Below the pieces are notes generated by a model, which was not told the origin of the DNA, did no database searches, and saw only the letters and a program-made list of their open reading frames with translations. DNA of 64,000 bases. It comes from an uncultured Litoreibacter sp. GTDB lineage: Bacteria > Pseudomonadota > Alphaproteobacteria > Rhodobacterales > Rhodobacteraceae. Made by a program: the position numbers and the translations under genes. Position 1 is the first letter of the stretch. Every line of letters begins with the position of its first letter. This document shows positions 42,612 through 50,135 of the stretch, in pieces. Location: NCBI GenBank assembly GCA_947493265.1, contig CANLQL010000001.1, forward strand, positions 682,001-746,000, given 5' to 3'.

Positions 42612-43166
42612 CTGGCTTCTCAGTGTTTGCGGTTCCACCATCTGATATCTCGCAAGCTGCCATCCCAGATGTCCTCGCAAAATTACGACTTCGTAAAGTT
42701 TGATTCAGATTAACCAAATCCTCAGACAACCCAGCGCAAATTGTATTTCTTAAATCGGAAATCCAACTAGCGGAGATGTCTGTGCGTTTTGAACTTCTAG
42801 TTTCTCTTGTTTCGGGCGTTTTGCGTCCATCGGTTGTCGCATTGATCCTAAGCGTTTCGACAGCTTTTTTTAGTTTTGACAATTCCGGTGTGCGTAGGCA
42901 CGAGAAAATCATCAACTTCGGAGCGCTGGGTTGCCACGGAATTTTTCACCCAATCTGTCGATTGTCATTCCGCTAGCCTCACTATCAACCTTAATTTCCG
43001 ACAATGAAACCGGACAGAGTCAGCAATGCCCATTTGGACAATTTGCCGACGCTCGAGCCATCGCCGGTCCGTAAGTTCCTGTGCTATAAAACGGATCCAC
43101 TTCTGGCACTGTCTACGACACTACAAAATTGTCTAATTTAGATCCGGAAGGTCGAGCCTAGCCTCG
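42612..43166. other. Gene-free stretch
   Basis: A minus-strand frame at 42598-42915 and a plus-strand frame at 42776-42976 overlap each other and neither has a ribosome site or recognisable content. No box or strong hairpin was found. Confidence 0.4.
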
Positions 43167-43313
43167 CTAACCTTTAGCTTGGTTCTCTTCTTGATCTTTG
43201 TTCCAAGCTCTATCCAGGTGAATTATTTCTGCCTTCAAATTGGGGGGGCTATTTTTTCTTTCATAAGCTTCCAAATCTCTTCTCAAGTCGAAGAGCCAGT
43301 CATTTACTTGCAT
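43167..43313 (-). CDS. Small helical protein, family I (Asp-Trp type)
   Basis: A 48-aa acidic protein (MQVNDWLFDLRRDLEAYERK, then NSPPNLKAEIIHLDRAWNKD). It matches the protein at 31486 at Asp5-Trp6, Asp9, Asp13-Leu14, Ala16, aromatic 17, Asn21, Pro24, Leu26, Arg35 and Trp37 with no gap, although the genes are 12 kb apart. The ribosome site is weak. An exact CtrA-type box is 60 nt upstream. Function unknown. Confidence 0.65.
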   Translation of the reverse strand: MQVNDWLFDLRRDLEAYERKNSPPNLKAEIIHLDRAWNKDQEENQAKG

Positions 43314-43373
43314 TTAACGAATGTCCCGAAAATCTTTCCTTGCAATATTAGGTGATATTGCGATGGAAATTCA

Positions 43374-43388
43374 TTAATTCAAGGTTAA
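43374..43388 (-). promoter_or_regulatory. CtrA-type box TTAA-N7-TTAA
   Basis: Exact TTAA-TTCAAGG-TTAA followed by C, 60 nt upstream of the family I small gene at 43313 and just downstream of the family II gene at 43402. Confidence 0.5.
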
Positions 43389-43401
43389 CATCAGTTCAGA
43401 A

Positions 43402-43587
43402 TTAAGCAGTTTCTCTGCGAAAAAGCTTAGAATCGCGTTCAATGCCAACAGTAGATGAGTTCACATCTAGATCATTGCGGAGTTGCGCGGCGATATTAGA
43501 GAGTGCTTCGTAAGTGTTTATAAAGCCTTCGCTTTTTGCGCGTTCTGCAGCCACGATTGTTCTTTGAACTAGTCTATTCGTTTCCAT
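43402..43587 (-). CDS. Small helical protein, family II (Gly-Phe type)
   Basis: A 61-aa protein (METNRLVQRTIVAAERAKSE, then GFINTYEALSNIAAQLRNDL). Leu6, Ala13, Ala17, Gly21-Phe22, Asn24-Thr25 and Leu29 lie on the family positions. GGGGATTCGAAA gives a good ribosome site. An exact CtrA-type box is 55 nt upstream. A basic tail (FRRETA) distinguishes it from the acidic-tailed members. Confidence 0.72.
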   Translation of the reverse strand: METNRLVQRTIVAAERAKSEGFINTYEALSNIAAQLRNDLDVNSSTVGIERDSKLFRRETA

Positions 43588-43642
43588 TTTCGAATCCCCA
43601 TAATCCCAGATTGAATGTGCTTACTGGTTTCGTTCATGGACA

Positions 43643-43657
43643 TTAACGGAGTCTTAA
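43643..43657 (-). promoter_or_regulatory. CtrA-type box TTAA-N7-TTAA
   Basis: Exact TTAA-CGGAGTC-TTAA followed by CG, 55 nt upstream of the small gene at 43587. The rest of the gap to the IS at 44044 holds no supported gene; a GC-rich stretch near 43870-43920 (GCAACGAATGGC...) is loosely like the dispersed element at 14074. Confidence 0.52.
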
Positions 43658-44104
43658 CGTACCGACCCGTGAGCGAGAAATTGCCAAGTTACCCCCAGAT
43701 TGTTTTCAATGATGAAACAACAACAGTACCGACTTTATTGAAGTCTTTGGGTGGTACTACCTTGCTGTCGTCTTTCTACGGGCGATCCTTGGCCTCAAGT
43801 GTTTGCTTGCCCGCCTCCAAAGCAAACGGCAGCTTTGACCGCGATTTGTGAATTGACTATCGCCATGCTTTCGCGGCCGCAACGAATGGCGGGTCTGGCG
43901 GGCCGCACTGCAGCATGGCGATCAGTAAGTGAATGGCCGGTTGGGGCCGCGAGTGACGGTTATGGGGACGCTCTATGGCCAAGATGCCGCGCTGCCTACG
44001 AGGTCCGGTTTGAGCACAAAATTCCAACCGCCGCCAGAGCAACTGACCTGCTCCCCTGAAATGTCCGGCGTTTTTGGTTAGCCTGTTCTCCAACGAGGAG
44101 ACAG

Positions 44105-44374
44105 ATGATGAAGAGAAGCCGTTTCAGCGAAGAGCAGATTATCGGGATATTGAAAGAGCATCAGGCTGGGCTTGGCGCGAAAGAGCTGTGTCGCAAGCAC
44201 GGTGTGAGCGATGCGACGTTTTACAAATGGCGATCCAAGTATGGCGGGATGGAAGTGTCGGATGCGAAGAAGCTGAAGGCGCTTGAGGCCGAGAATGCCA
44301 AGCTAAAGAAGCTGCTGGCCGAACAGATGATGGATGTGTCGACGCTTAAAGAGATGCTGGGAAAAAACTTTTGA
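44105..44374 (+). CDS. IS3-family transposase OrfA
   Basis: An 89-aa DNA-binding OrfA: helix-turn-helix ([40 protein letters not shown]) and a leucine-zipper region ([20 protein letters not shown]). It ends KNF with an A-rich AAAAAAC tract at the overlap with orfB, where programmed -1 frameshifting would create the OrfAB transposase. ACGAGGAGAC precedes the ATG. Confidence 0.95.
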   Translation: MMKRSRFSEEQIIGILKEHQAGLGAKELCRKHGVSDATFYKWRSKYGGMEVSDAKKLKALEAENAKLKKLLAEQMMDVSTLKEMLGKNF

Positions 44375-45222
44375 AGCCCGGTTCAAGGCGACGTGCTGTG
44401 GACTGGGCCATGAAAGAGAAACGCTACAATCAGAAGCGCGCCTGCGCGTTGGCTGGGATCGATCCGCGTGTTTATCGCCGGACATCCAAGCGAGCAGCAG
44501 ATACTGATCTGCGGGATCGGTTGAAAGATCTGTCGTCTGAGCGGCGACGCTTCGGATATCGCCGCCTGCATATCCTGCTTAAGCGTGAGGGGTGGCAGGT
44601 CAATTGGAAGAAGCTGTACCGGATCTACCGCGAAGAAGGGTTAACTGTTCGTAAACGCGGCGGACGCAAGCGAGCTGTGGGTACGAGAACACCCATGGCA
44701 ATCCCAAAGGGGCCGAACCAGCGGTGGTCGCTGGACTTCGTGTCTGACAGCTTGTCGTGTGGTCGCCGGTTCCGCATTCTCAACGTGATCGACGATTTCA
44801 GTCGCGAATGCTTGGCGGCGGTTGTTGATACGTCGCTATCTGGTGACCGTGTCGCCAGAGAACTGGATCGTATTGCCGAGATGCGTGGCTATCCTTGCAT
44901 GGTAGTCAGCGACATTGGGACCGAACTGACTTCAAACGCGATCCTGAAGTGGCAAGAAGACCGTGAGGTTGACTGGCACTACATCGCTCCCGGCAAGCCC
45001 ATGCAAAATGGATTTGTCGAAAGCTTCAACGGGCGCATGCGCGACGAATGCCTGAATGAGCACCTGTTCGATAGCCTGCGCCATGCTCGCATTCTGATCG
45101 CGGCCTGGCGCAACGACTTCAACCACAACCGGCCTCATTCCAGCCTCGCTGGCCTGACGCCACATGAATATGCTAACCGGTCACAAGAAGACCAAAACCT
45201 GAACAGAGCTAACCTAAATTAG
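44371..45222 (+). CDS. IS3-family transposase OrfB (DDE integrase)
   Basis: A 283-aa catalytic subunit. N-terminal HTH_21 region ([18 protein letters not shown]), then the rve core: first Asp in RWSLDFVSD, second Asp in [11 protein letters not shown] and Glu in [19 protein letters not shown]. The usual Asn after the second Asp is replaced by Ile. The frame opens at TTG overlapping the orfA stop and is normally expressed as a frameshift fusion. Confidence 0.94.
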   Translation: MKPGSRRRAVDWAMKEKRYNQKRACALAGIDPRVYRRTSKRAADTDLRDRLKDLSSERRRFGYRRLHILLKREGWQVNWKKLYRIYREEGLTVRKRGGRKRAVGTRTPMAIPKGPNQRWSLDFVSDSLSCGRRFRILNVIDDFSRECLAAVVDTSLSGDRVARELDRIAEMRGYPCMVVSDIGTELTSNAILKWQEDREVDWHYIAPGKPMQNGFVESFNGRMRDECLNEHLFDSLRHARILIAAWRNDFNHNRPHSSLAGLTPHEYANRSQEDQNLNRANLN

Positions 45223-45294
45223 CGGACTCAACGGGGAGCAGGTCACAACCAATGGCAGCTATGCAACTTGACCCAACACGCATATTGTAAATGT

Positions 45295-45780
45295 ATGAGC
45301 AAGTTCCGAAATGCCCGAAAATCCGACGCACAAAGATGCTTTGAAATCGAAACCGCTGCCTACGAAGGCGACGAAGCGGCAACCCTCGAAAAGATATCCA
45401 AGAGGATCGAAGTCTACCCCGATGGTTTCCTCATTCTTGAGGAACGAGGCGAGATCGCTGGTTTTATCAATTGCGGATGTGCCTATGAAGTCGAAATGTC
45501 AGACGAGGAGTTCAAGGAGCTTGTGGGGCATGACCCAGACGCGCCAAACGTTGTTATTATGTCTGTCGTAGTTGATCCAGCCCATCAGGGAACAGGCCTA
45601 TCGCGGGTATTGATGACTGAATTCGTCGACCGCATGAGGAATATGGACAAATCTGCAATCTACCTCATGTGCAAAGAACATCACGTCCCGCTTTATCAGC
45701 GATTTGGTTACGGCTATCTAAAGCCATCAACCTCCGATCATGGAGGAATGGCTTGGCACGAAATGTCGATGCAACTTTGA
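45295..45780 (+). CDS. GNAT-family acetyltransferase, AANAT-like
   Basis: A 161-aa acetyltransferase from ATG 45295. GNAT motifs: KFRNARKSDAQRCFEIE, FLILEERGEIAGFINC, acetyl-CoA loop VVDPAHQGTGLSRVLM and motif B YLMCKEHHVPLYQRFGYGY. The HDPDAPNVVIMSVVV segment is like arylalkylamine N-acetyltransferases. The IS ends 49 bp upstream and the usual upstream sequence is gone, so it may be silent or driven from an outward promoter in the IS. Substrate unknown. Confidence 0.85.
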   Translation: MSKFRNARKSDAQRCFEIETAAYEGDEAATLEKISKRIEVYPDGFLILEERGEIAGFINCGCAYEVEMSDEEFKELVGHDPDAPNVVIMSVVVDPAHQGTGLSRVLMTEFVDRMRNMDKSAIYLMCKEHHVPLYQRFGYGYLKPSTSDHGGMAWHEMSMQL

Positions 45781-46012
45781 ACCGCTGAGCAACGGTTTGC
45801 TGACATTGGAACAGCCGCGACGAAAGGCGGTTTTGAGTCCCGCAGACCTGGCATTGGATGCGCTTTGAAGCTTTGAAAGCCAGAGAGAAGCTGTCAGATG
45901 GCGGCTCTTGAGCCCAATTTGCAGAATTACTGCGACGTGTCGAAGGGCTGCTTTTTACATTTTGCCGACTTCGATGATTGCGGCGTGACCGCGTGAACGC
46001 AACCGCAGCGCA

Positions 46013-46044
46013 GATGAAGAGCGCTGTTTCCAGCGCTCTTCATC
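46013..46044 (-). terminator. 14-bp hairpin after the DM13 gene
   Basis: GATGAAGAGCGCTG and CAGCGCTCTTCATC pair perfectly around TTTC, 12 nt beyond the DM13 stop codon. The T-tract is weak but the stem is strong. Confidence 0.65.
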
Positions 46045-46055
46045 CAGTGTGAGAT

Positions 46056-46454
46056 TTACGAAATATCGGCGGAACCCAATGAGACGTTAAATTGAAGACA
46101 CCAGATGTAGACTTCGTTGAAATCATCGACATTCACGGTAGGGGGGACGACATACACCTGAACGCCCGTCAGGTTTTGCAGTTTCCCAAGATCGGTTGCG
46201 GCGACGTATTCACCGTCTTTGCCAAAGCCGACGCGGGGGTCTGGTGCACCATCCAGGCTGAAGTCAGAGTCTAGAATGACAACCGCACCGCCGTCTGCGG
46301 TCTTAACGATCTGAACGCCACCAGTCGTGATGTGGTCATTTGCACCAGTGAATGAGCCAGATGCTGCGATGGTGTTGGCATCATCAGCGAGTACAGGGCT
46401 GAAGCTGAGTGTTGCGGCAGTGATTGCAATGATGGCCGTTGAGAAAAGTTTCAT
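46056..46454 (-). CDS. Exported DM13-domain protein
   Basis: A 132-aa protein with a signal peptide (FSTAIIAITAATLSFSPVLA, then DDANT). The DM13 domain is clear: ASGSFTGANDHITTGGVQIV, VVILDSDFSLDGAPDPRVGF, and YIWCLQFNVSLGSADI with the conserved Cys. DM13 is proposed to have a redox role at extracellular or periplasmic sites. It is divergent from its probable TetR repressor, with two identical-type operators between them. Confidence 0.9.
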   Translation of the reverse strand: MKLFSTAIIAITAATLSFSPVLADDANTIAASGSFTGANDHITTGGVQIVKTADGGAVVILDSDFSLDGAPDPRVGFGKDGEYVAATDLGKLQNLTGVQVYVVPPTVNVDDFNEVYIWCLQFNVSLGSADIS

Positions 46455-46521
46455 GGTTTGGTCCTTTTTGGGTGAAGGCGATATGCGCCGTCTCGTTGTT
46501 GATGAAACTCATATGACATTA

Positions 46522-46572
46522 GGAACAGTTTAGTTCCAAACACCTTTTCGTGATTAGGAACTGCACTGTTCC
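46522..46572. promoter_or_regulatory. Duplicated TetR operator
   Basis: Two copies of GGAAC-N6-GTTCC, at 46522-46537 and 46557-46572, centre to centre 35 bp, in the divergent DM13/TetR promoter. Both copies are perfect in their 5-bp arms. Confidence 0.75.
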
Positions 46573-46602
46573 ATATTTGAGGAATTGCGTTATATTGACC
46601 AT

Positions 46603-47169
46603 ATGGCGAGACCTAGAGAATTTGATATTGACGATGCGGTAACCCGCGCGATGGCTGTGTTCTGGGAACATGGCTACGATGCGACGACGACCGATCAACT
46701 GCTCGATGGCATGCAGCTGACACGCGGCAGCCTCTACAAGGCGTTTGGAGACAAGAAAGCTCTCTTTCTTAGAGCGCTTGATCTCTATGATGCGCAAGAA
46801 GTGGACAAGGCAGTTGAAGTACTGTCGCAACCAGAGATTGACGGTGTCGCGCGGATAAATTCGTTGTTCAATTTAATAGCGACGGCTGTACGATCTGGTA
46901 ATCGAATGGGGTGCCTGCTTTGCTCGACCTTATCGGGTTTGTCGGCGAACGACCCCGAAATTTCCCCGAAGGCTCAGATTTCTATCGATAAATTACGTGA
47001 AGGATTCGATACTGCCTTAAGTGACAGCCCCGAAGCCACTTTTCCAACATCCTATTCGCGACTGCTCACGACGCAGTATGTAGGCTTGCGGGTTTTGTCT
47101 CGCACAGGTGTCTCGGCTGGCGTCATTTTTGAGAGTGTCGAAGCTATTGAAGCCCTGCTTCGACGCTAG
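46603..47169 (+). CDS. TetR-family transcriptional regulator
   Basis: A 188-aa regulator. HTH: RAMAVFWEHGYDATTTDQLL, DGMQLTRGSLYKAFGDKKAL; C-terminal ligand domain with RMGCLLCSTLSGLS, the signature of the same TetR group as the regulator at 20924 (RGCFLAS). The ATG at 46603 is preferred to a start six codons upstream because of homology at MARPREF. It likely represses the DM13 gene and itself through the two GGAAC-N6-GTTCC sites. Confidence 0.92.
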   Translation: MARPREFDIDDAVTRAMAVFWEHGYDATTTDQLLDGMQLTRGSLYKAFGDKKALFLRALDLYDAQEVDKAVEVLSQPEIDGVARINSLFNLIATAVRSGNRMGCLLCSTLSGLSANDPEISPKAQISIDKLREGFDTALSDSPEATFPTSYSRLLTTQYVGLRVLSRTGVSAGVIFESVEAIEALLRR

Positions 47170-47427
47170 TTCCGTAACTATAAATCTTCGACTTTGTATT
47201 CCAAGAGGCTTTATCTTTGCCTAGACGAGTTTCCGAGAGCGGCCATTGGTGCAGCCTCAGCGAACGACAGCTATGTCCGCAGAGCGGACAATAGGCACCC
47301 GCCGGAGGACGATTCGCCTGACCAAAACTGTTAGATGACCGCTTAGAGCCCATACTTATGGTTTTGCTGCAACGTAGCCAAAGGCAGGTCCGGCGTTTTG
47401 CCGCGACCTGTTAGGCCCAAGAGACCA

Positions 47428-48060
47428 CTAGGTCATGGAGTCGATTGATGACAGAGCCATTGTCACTGTCTCTCTGTCTCGCACCGCGCCAGTTTGCAGG
47501 TATTCCATCGCCTTAAGTGCAGCTTCATGCGCCTCAACGGACGATCCGCCGACGCAGTCTTCCACGACCCGACAGAAGTAATCCGACTGGTGACCATCGA
47601 CGAAAGTGTAGTGCACACAAACATCCGTAAGGCCGCCGCATAGGATCAATGTCTGGACCTTGAGTCCGCGAAGCAAGATTTCGAGATCCGTTCCAAAGAA
47701 GGCGGAGTAACGACGCTTTGGAATTTCGTAATCGCCCTGACGGAAGCCCATTTCCTCTTTCGCGATCTGCGTACGCGGATCACCGGCAAGACAATGTACA
47801 TCTTCGTCCCCATCTAATTCACGACCAAAATCAATCAGATCAGGGCGATGAATTTCTTGAATGAAGATCACTGGCACATCGTTCTCATGCGCTGCCTCGA
47901 TCAGATCGCGTGCGGCGAGCATGCGGTCCTTGTAGCCCGGCATGTTGTCGATGGACCTTACCTCACTATTGTCTATGAAAGTGCTTTTTTGGATGTCTAT
48001 GACTATCAGCGCAGGTTTACCTTCAATCAGTTTACGCGCCGTTTTAGTTGGTTTGGCCAT
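47428..48060 (-). CDS. Isochorismatase-like cysteine hydrolase
   Basis: A 210-aa hydrolase. Catalytic triad positions: Asp in ALIVIDIQKSTF, Lys in IPKRRYSAFFGTDLE and Cys in LILCGGLTDVCVHYTFVDGH with the preceding cis-peptide. Family members cleave carbamates, N-carbamoyl amino acids or nicotinamide. The long MGFRQGDYEIPKR loop resembles the biuret/ureidoacrylate group. Lone gene; substrate unknown. Confidence 0.88.
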   Translation of the reverse strand: MAKPTKTARKLIEGKPALIVIDIQKSTFIDNSEVRSIDNMPGYKDRMLAARDLIEAAHENDVPVIFIQEIHRPDLIDFGRELDGDEDVHCLAGDPRTQIAKEEMGFRQGDYEIPKRRYSAFFGTDLEILLRGLKVQTLILCGGLTDVCVHYTFVDGHQSDYFCRVVEDCVGGSSVEAHEAALKAMEYLQTGAVRDRETVTMALSSIDSMT

Positions 48061-48286
48061 TTTTTCAGTCCCGCTTCACATTTTGGGTTTTGCCACATAG
48101 CAGACATTAATCCGTTTGACCGCGAAAGTCCGTTTTGTCCTGCAGAACGTGAGTTCGACATCATCCAAATTTACTTTTGCAGAGAAGGCCCGGTTCGATG
48201 AAAGCTGCATTGCGGCGAAGCCTGACGCGACGAATGGTTCGATTGGGTCGGGGATCGGCGCCAAGAACGGGCCGACAAGTAGGTAT

Positions 48287-49762
48287 CTATTGCGAGATGA
48301 CACGAATGGGTGGCAGCTTAAAGTCGGGCGGAAGCTGTCGAGCGGCCCAGTTTAAGAACTGCGACATTGCGTCGACTTGGTCATCGTGCTTGCCGGATGG
48401 AAAAGCCGCTATCTCGGCTTGGAAGGCGTCCAACCAGTCGGCAGAAAGGGGCAAGAATATACGTTCGCTCTCGATGATAGGCAGGATTCTCGAGACACGT
48501 TGTTCTTTGCTTTCTCGCGGTTTGATCGCAGAGCAATTGCAACCGCTCGCACGAAGCTCCTTAGTCAACCCAAAAGCAATACCCGCCTCTTCGATCAAAA
48601 TGCGGGGATGTCGGAGACCAGCGGAGAGACGCTCGACGGTAGCTTTCAGTTCAGGGTAGTCCCACCTGCCTCGGAGCATATCAACAAGGTAGTAGTTGTT
48701 TTCGACCTGTTGCCAAGTTTGGATGACACTGAAGTCCGAGGACGCGCCACCGCTATTGGCGGTATCTATGCTAATGACTGTCTTATGCCCTCTCGATCGC
48801 AGTGTTGTAGGATCGAACCGCTGGAAGTATTTCAACCCAATCATGTTCCCTTGGGTAGGAATCGGGTTTTGTAGGTACTGAGCACTGAAGCTTGCTGCTC
48901 CCATTGATCTTTGCACTTGATCGAGAACTTCGATTGGTTCCCGGCTGTTCTGAAGAGGCTCTCCAACCCGCCATTGATAGCTCTTGGCACCAAGGAGGGG
49001 TACTTGCATGCTCATTGGAGCGATGGCGGGCAGGTTAAGATGGTGCCAGCCACCTTCGTTGATCAACTTGCCTGCAAGGTCGTCAATGTGAAGCCGCTGC
49101 ATGACCACAACGATGGCACCGGTGCGCTTGTCGTTCAGTCGGGATAACAGGGTTTGGCCGAACCAATCATTAATGCGCGTCCTAGTCGGCTGGGAATGCG
49201 CCTCTGCGGCCTTGAGCGGATCATCTACGATTATAATGTCTGCGCCTCGCCCAGTAAGCTGGCCACCCGCGGAAACACTCAAGCGGTGACCGCCTTGCGT
49301 CAGATGGGTTTCGCCTTCGCGGTCCTTGCGGTGGGTTATTCTCGTGGATGGAAATGCCGATTGATACCATTGGGCCCCAAGGAGACGCCTCCACTCATTG
49401 GCAAATAGGACTGCGAGCTCTTCACCGTAGCTGGTCGCAATGATCTTCAGGGAGGGGTTTCGCCCCATAAGCCATGCGGGGAATGCGACCGAGATCATGT
49501 GGGATTTGAGCGATCTCGGCGGCAGGGTAATCAGAACCCGTCGCAGCTCGCCACTTTCAATTTGCATCAGGACACGGGCAATTGCGTCTAGATGCCAAGT
49601 TGGCTCAAGTTCGGAGCCTTGCAATTCCTCAAATGCCCGGATGCTGAAATGCTTGAAACTGCGTACCAACACCTGGCCTACTAGTGCCCGTTGCAGCGTT
49701 GGAGAAAGACTGGTTTGGCTGCCAGCGGCAAGAGCAGCAGAGCGAGATATAGAACTACTCAA
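48287..49762 (-). CDS. Phage terminase large subunit
   Basis: A 491-aa packaging ATPase-nuclease. ATPase domain: Walker A-like LPPRSLKSHMIS, coupling region SAGGQLTGRGAD, Walker B IIIVDDPLK. RNase H-like nuclease domain: VISIDTANSGG with the first Asp, ILIEEAGIAFG with Glu and KHDDQVDAMSQF with the last Asp. All parts look intact. It overlaps the DUF5681 gene by 8 bases. There are no portal, protease or capsid genes next to it, so it is not an ordinary prophage. Confidence 0.93.
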   Translation of the reverse strand: MSSSISRSAALAAGSQTSLSPTLQRALVGQVLVRSFKHFSIRAFEELQGSELEPTWHLDAIARVLMQIESGELRRVLITLPPRSLKSHMISVAFPAWLMGRNPSLKIIATSYGEELAVLFANEWRRLLGAQWYQSAFPSTRITHRKDREGETHLTQGGHRLSVSAGGQLTGRGADIIIVDDPLKAAEAHSQPTRTRINDWFGQTLLSRLNDKRTGAIVVVMQRLHIDDLAGKLINEGGWHHLNLPAIAPMSMQVPLLGAKSYQWRVGEPLQNSREPIEVLDQVQRSMGAASFSAQYLQNPIPTQGNMIGLKYFQRFDPTTLRSRGHKTVISIDTANSGGASSDFSVIQTWQQVENNYYLVDMLRGRWDYPELKATVERLSAGLRHPRILIEEAGIAFGLTKELRASGCNCSAIKPRESKEQRVSRILPIIESERIFLPLSADWLDAFQAEIAAFPSGKHDDQVDAMSQFLNWAARQLPPDFKLPPIRVISQ

Positions 49763-50135
49763 TATTTATCGCCTCGAGTACCTCCTGGAGCAGTTGTTGC
49801 TCAGAAGGGCTTAAAGCCGACGAGTCTTCGGATCCGCTTGCGACTGGACGTTTAGCCTCTCGGGTGAGTAAGAACTGCATCGCCTTGAGATCGCCGCCAA
49901 GAGCTGTCTCAACGAGGCGCATAGCAACCGCTTCGAGCTTTGAGATGTGTCGCTCGCCCGCATGATCTTTGATTTTGACCCTCTGCTGCAGGAGGTTGTC
50001 GAGATGACCATCCAAGGACTTGGCACCTTTCGGACGCCCCTTGGGGTTTCCAGATTGCCCGGGCTTGAATTGCGACGTCTTGGGAGGTCTGCCATAGCCC
50101 ACAGAGTGGGTGTCCCGTTCATCGGGCTGTTTCAT
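49755..50135 (-). CDS. DUF5681 protein (small-terminase-like)
   Basis: A 126-aa protein with the DUF5681 hallmark VGYGRPPKTSQFKPGQSGNP, KGRPKGAKS and a helical C-terminus (ALSPSEQQLLQEVLEAI). Its position next to terL suggests it is the DNA-recognising small subunit. It overlaps the methyltransferase stop by 4 bases and terL by 8, so the three are translationally coupled. Confidence 0.9.
   Translation of the reverse strand: MKQPDERDTHSVGYGRPPKTSQFKPGQSGNPKGRPKGAKSLDGHLDNLLQQRVKIKDHAGERHISKLEAVAMRLVETALGGDLKAMQFLLTREAKRPVASGSEDSSALSPSEQQLLQEVLEAINIE

Larger units (their letters stand above)
44044..45245 (+). mobile_element. Intact IS3-family (IS407-like) insertion sequence
   Basis: A 1202-bp element. 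The ends are inverted: TGACCTGCTCCCC at the left (44044-44056) and its exact complement at the right (45233-45245), with further imperfect pairing inside. The flanks carry the 4-bp direct repeat CAAC (44040-44043 and 45246-45249), the length typical of the IS407 group. It holds overlapping orfA and orfB, both undamaged. Its right end lies 49 bp before the GNAT gene, whose native promoter it has probably displaced. Confidence 0.92.

Noticed and set aside
42598-42915. 105-codon minus-strand frame
   Set aside because: TTG start, no ribosome site, overlaps the exported WYL-like gene end and another frame; no recognisable features.
43615-44059. Plus-strand frames before the IS element
   Set aside because: Low-complexity translations with no ribosome site; one runs into the IS end.
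46522-46572. EcfG promoters from the GGAAC motifs before the DM13/TetR genes
   Set aside because: No CGTT at 16-17 nt spacing; the motifs are halves of two symmetric operators.
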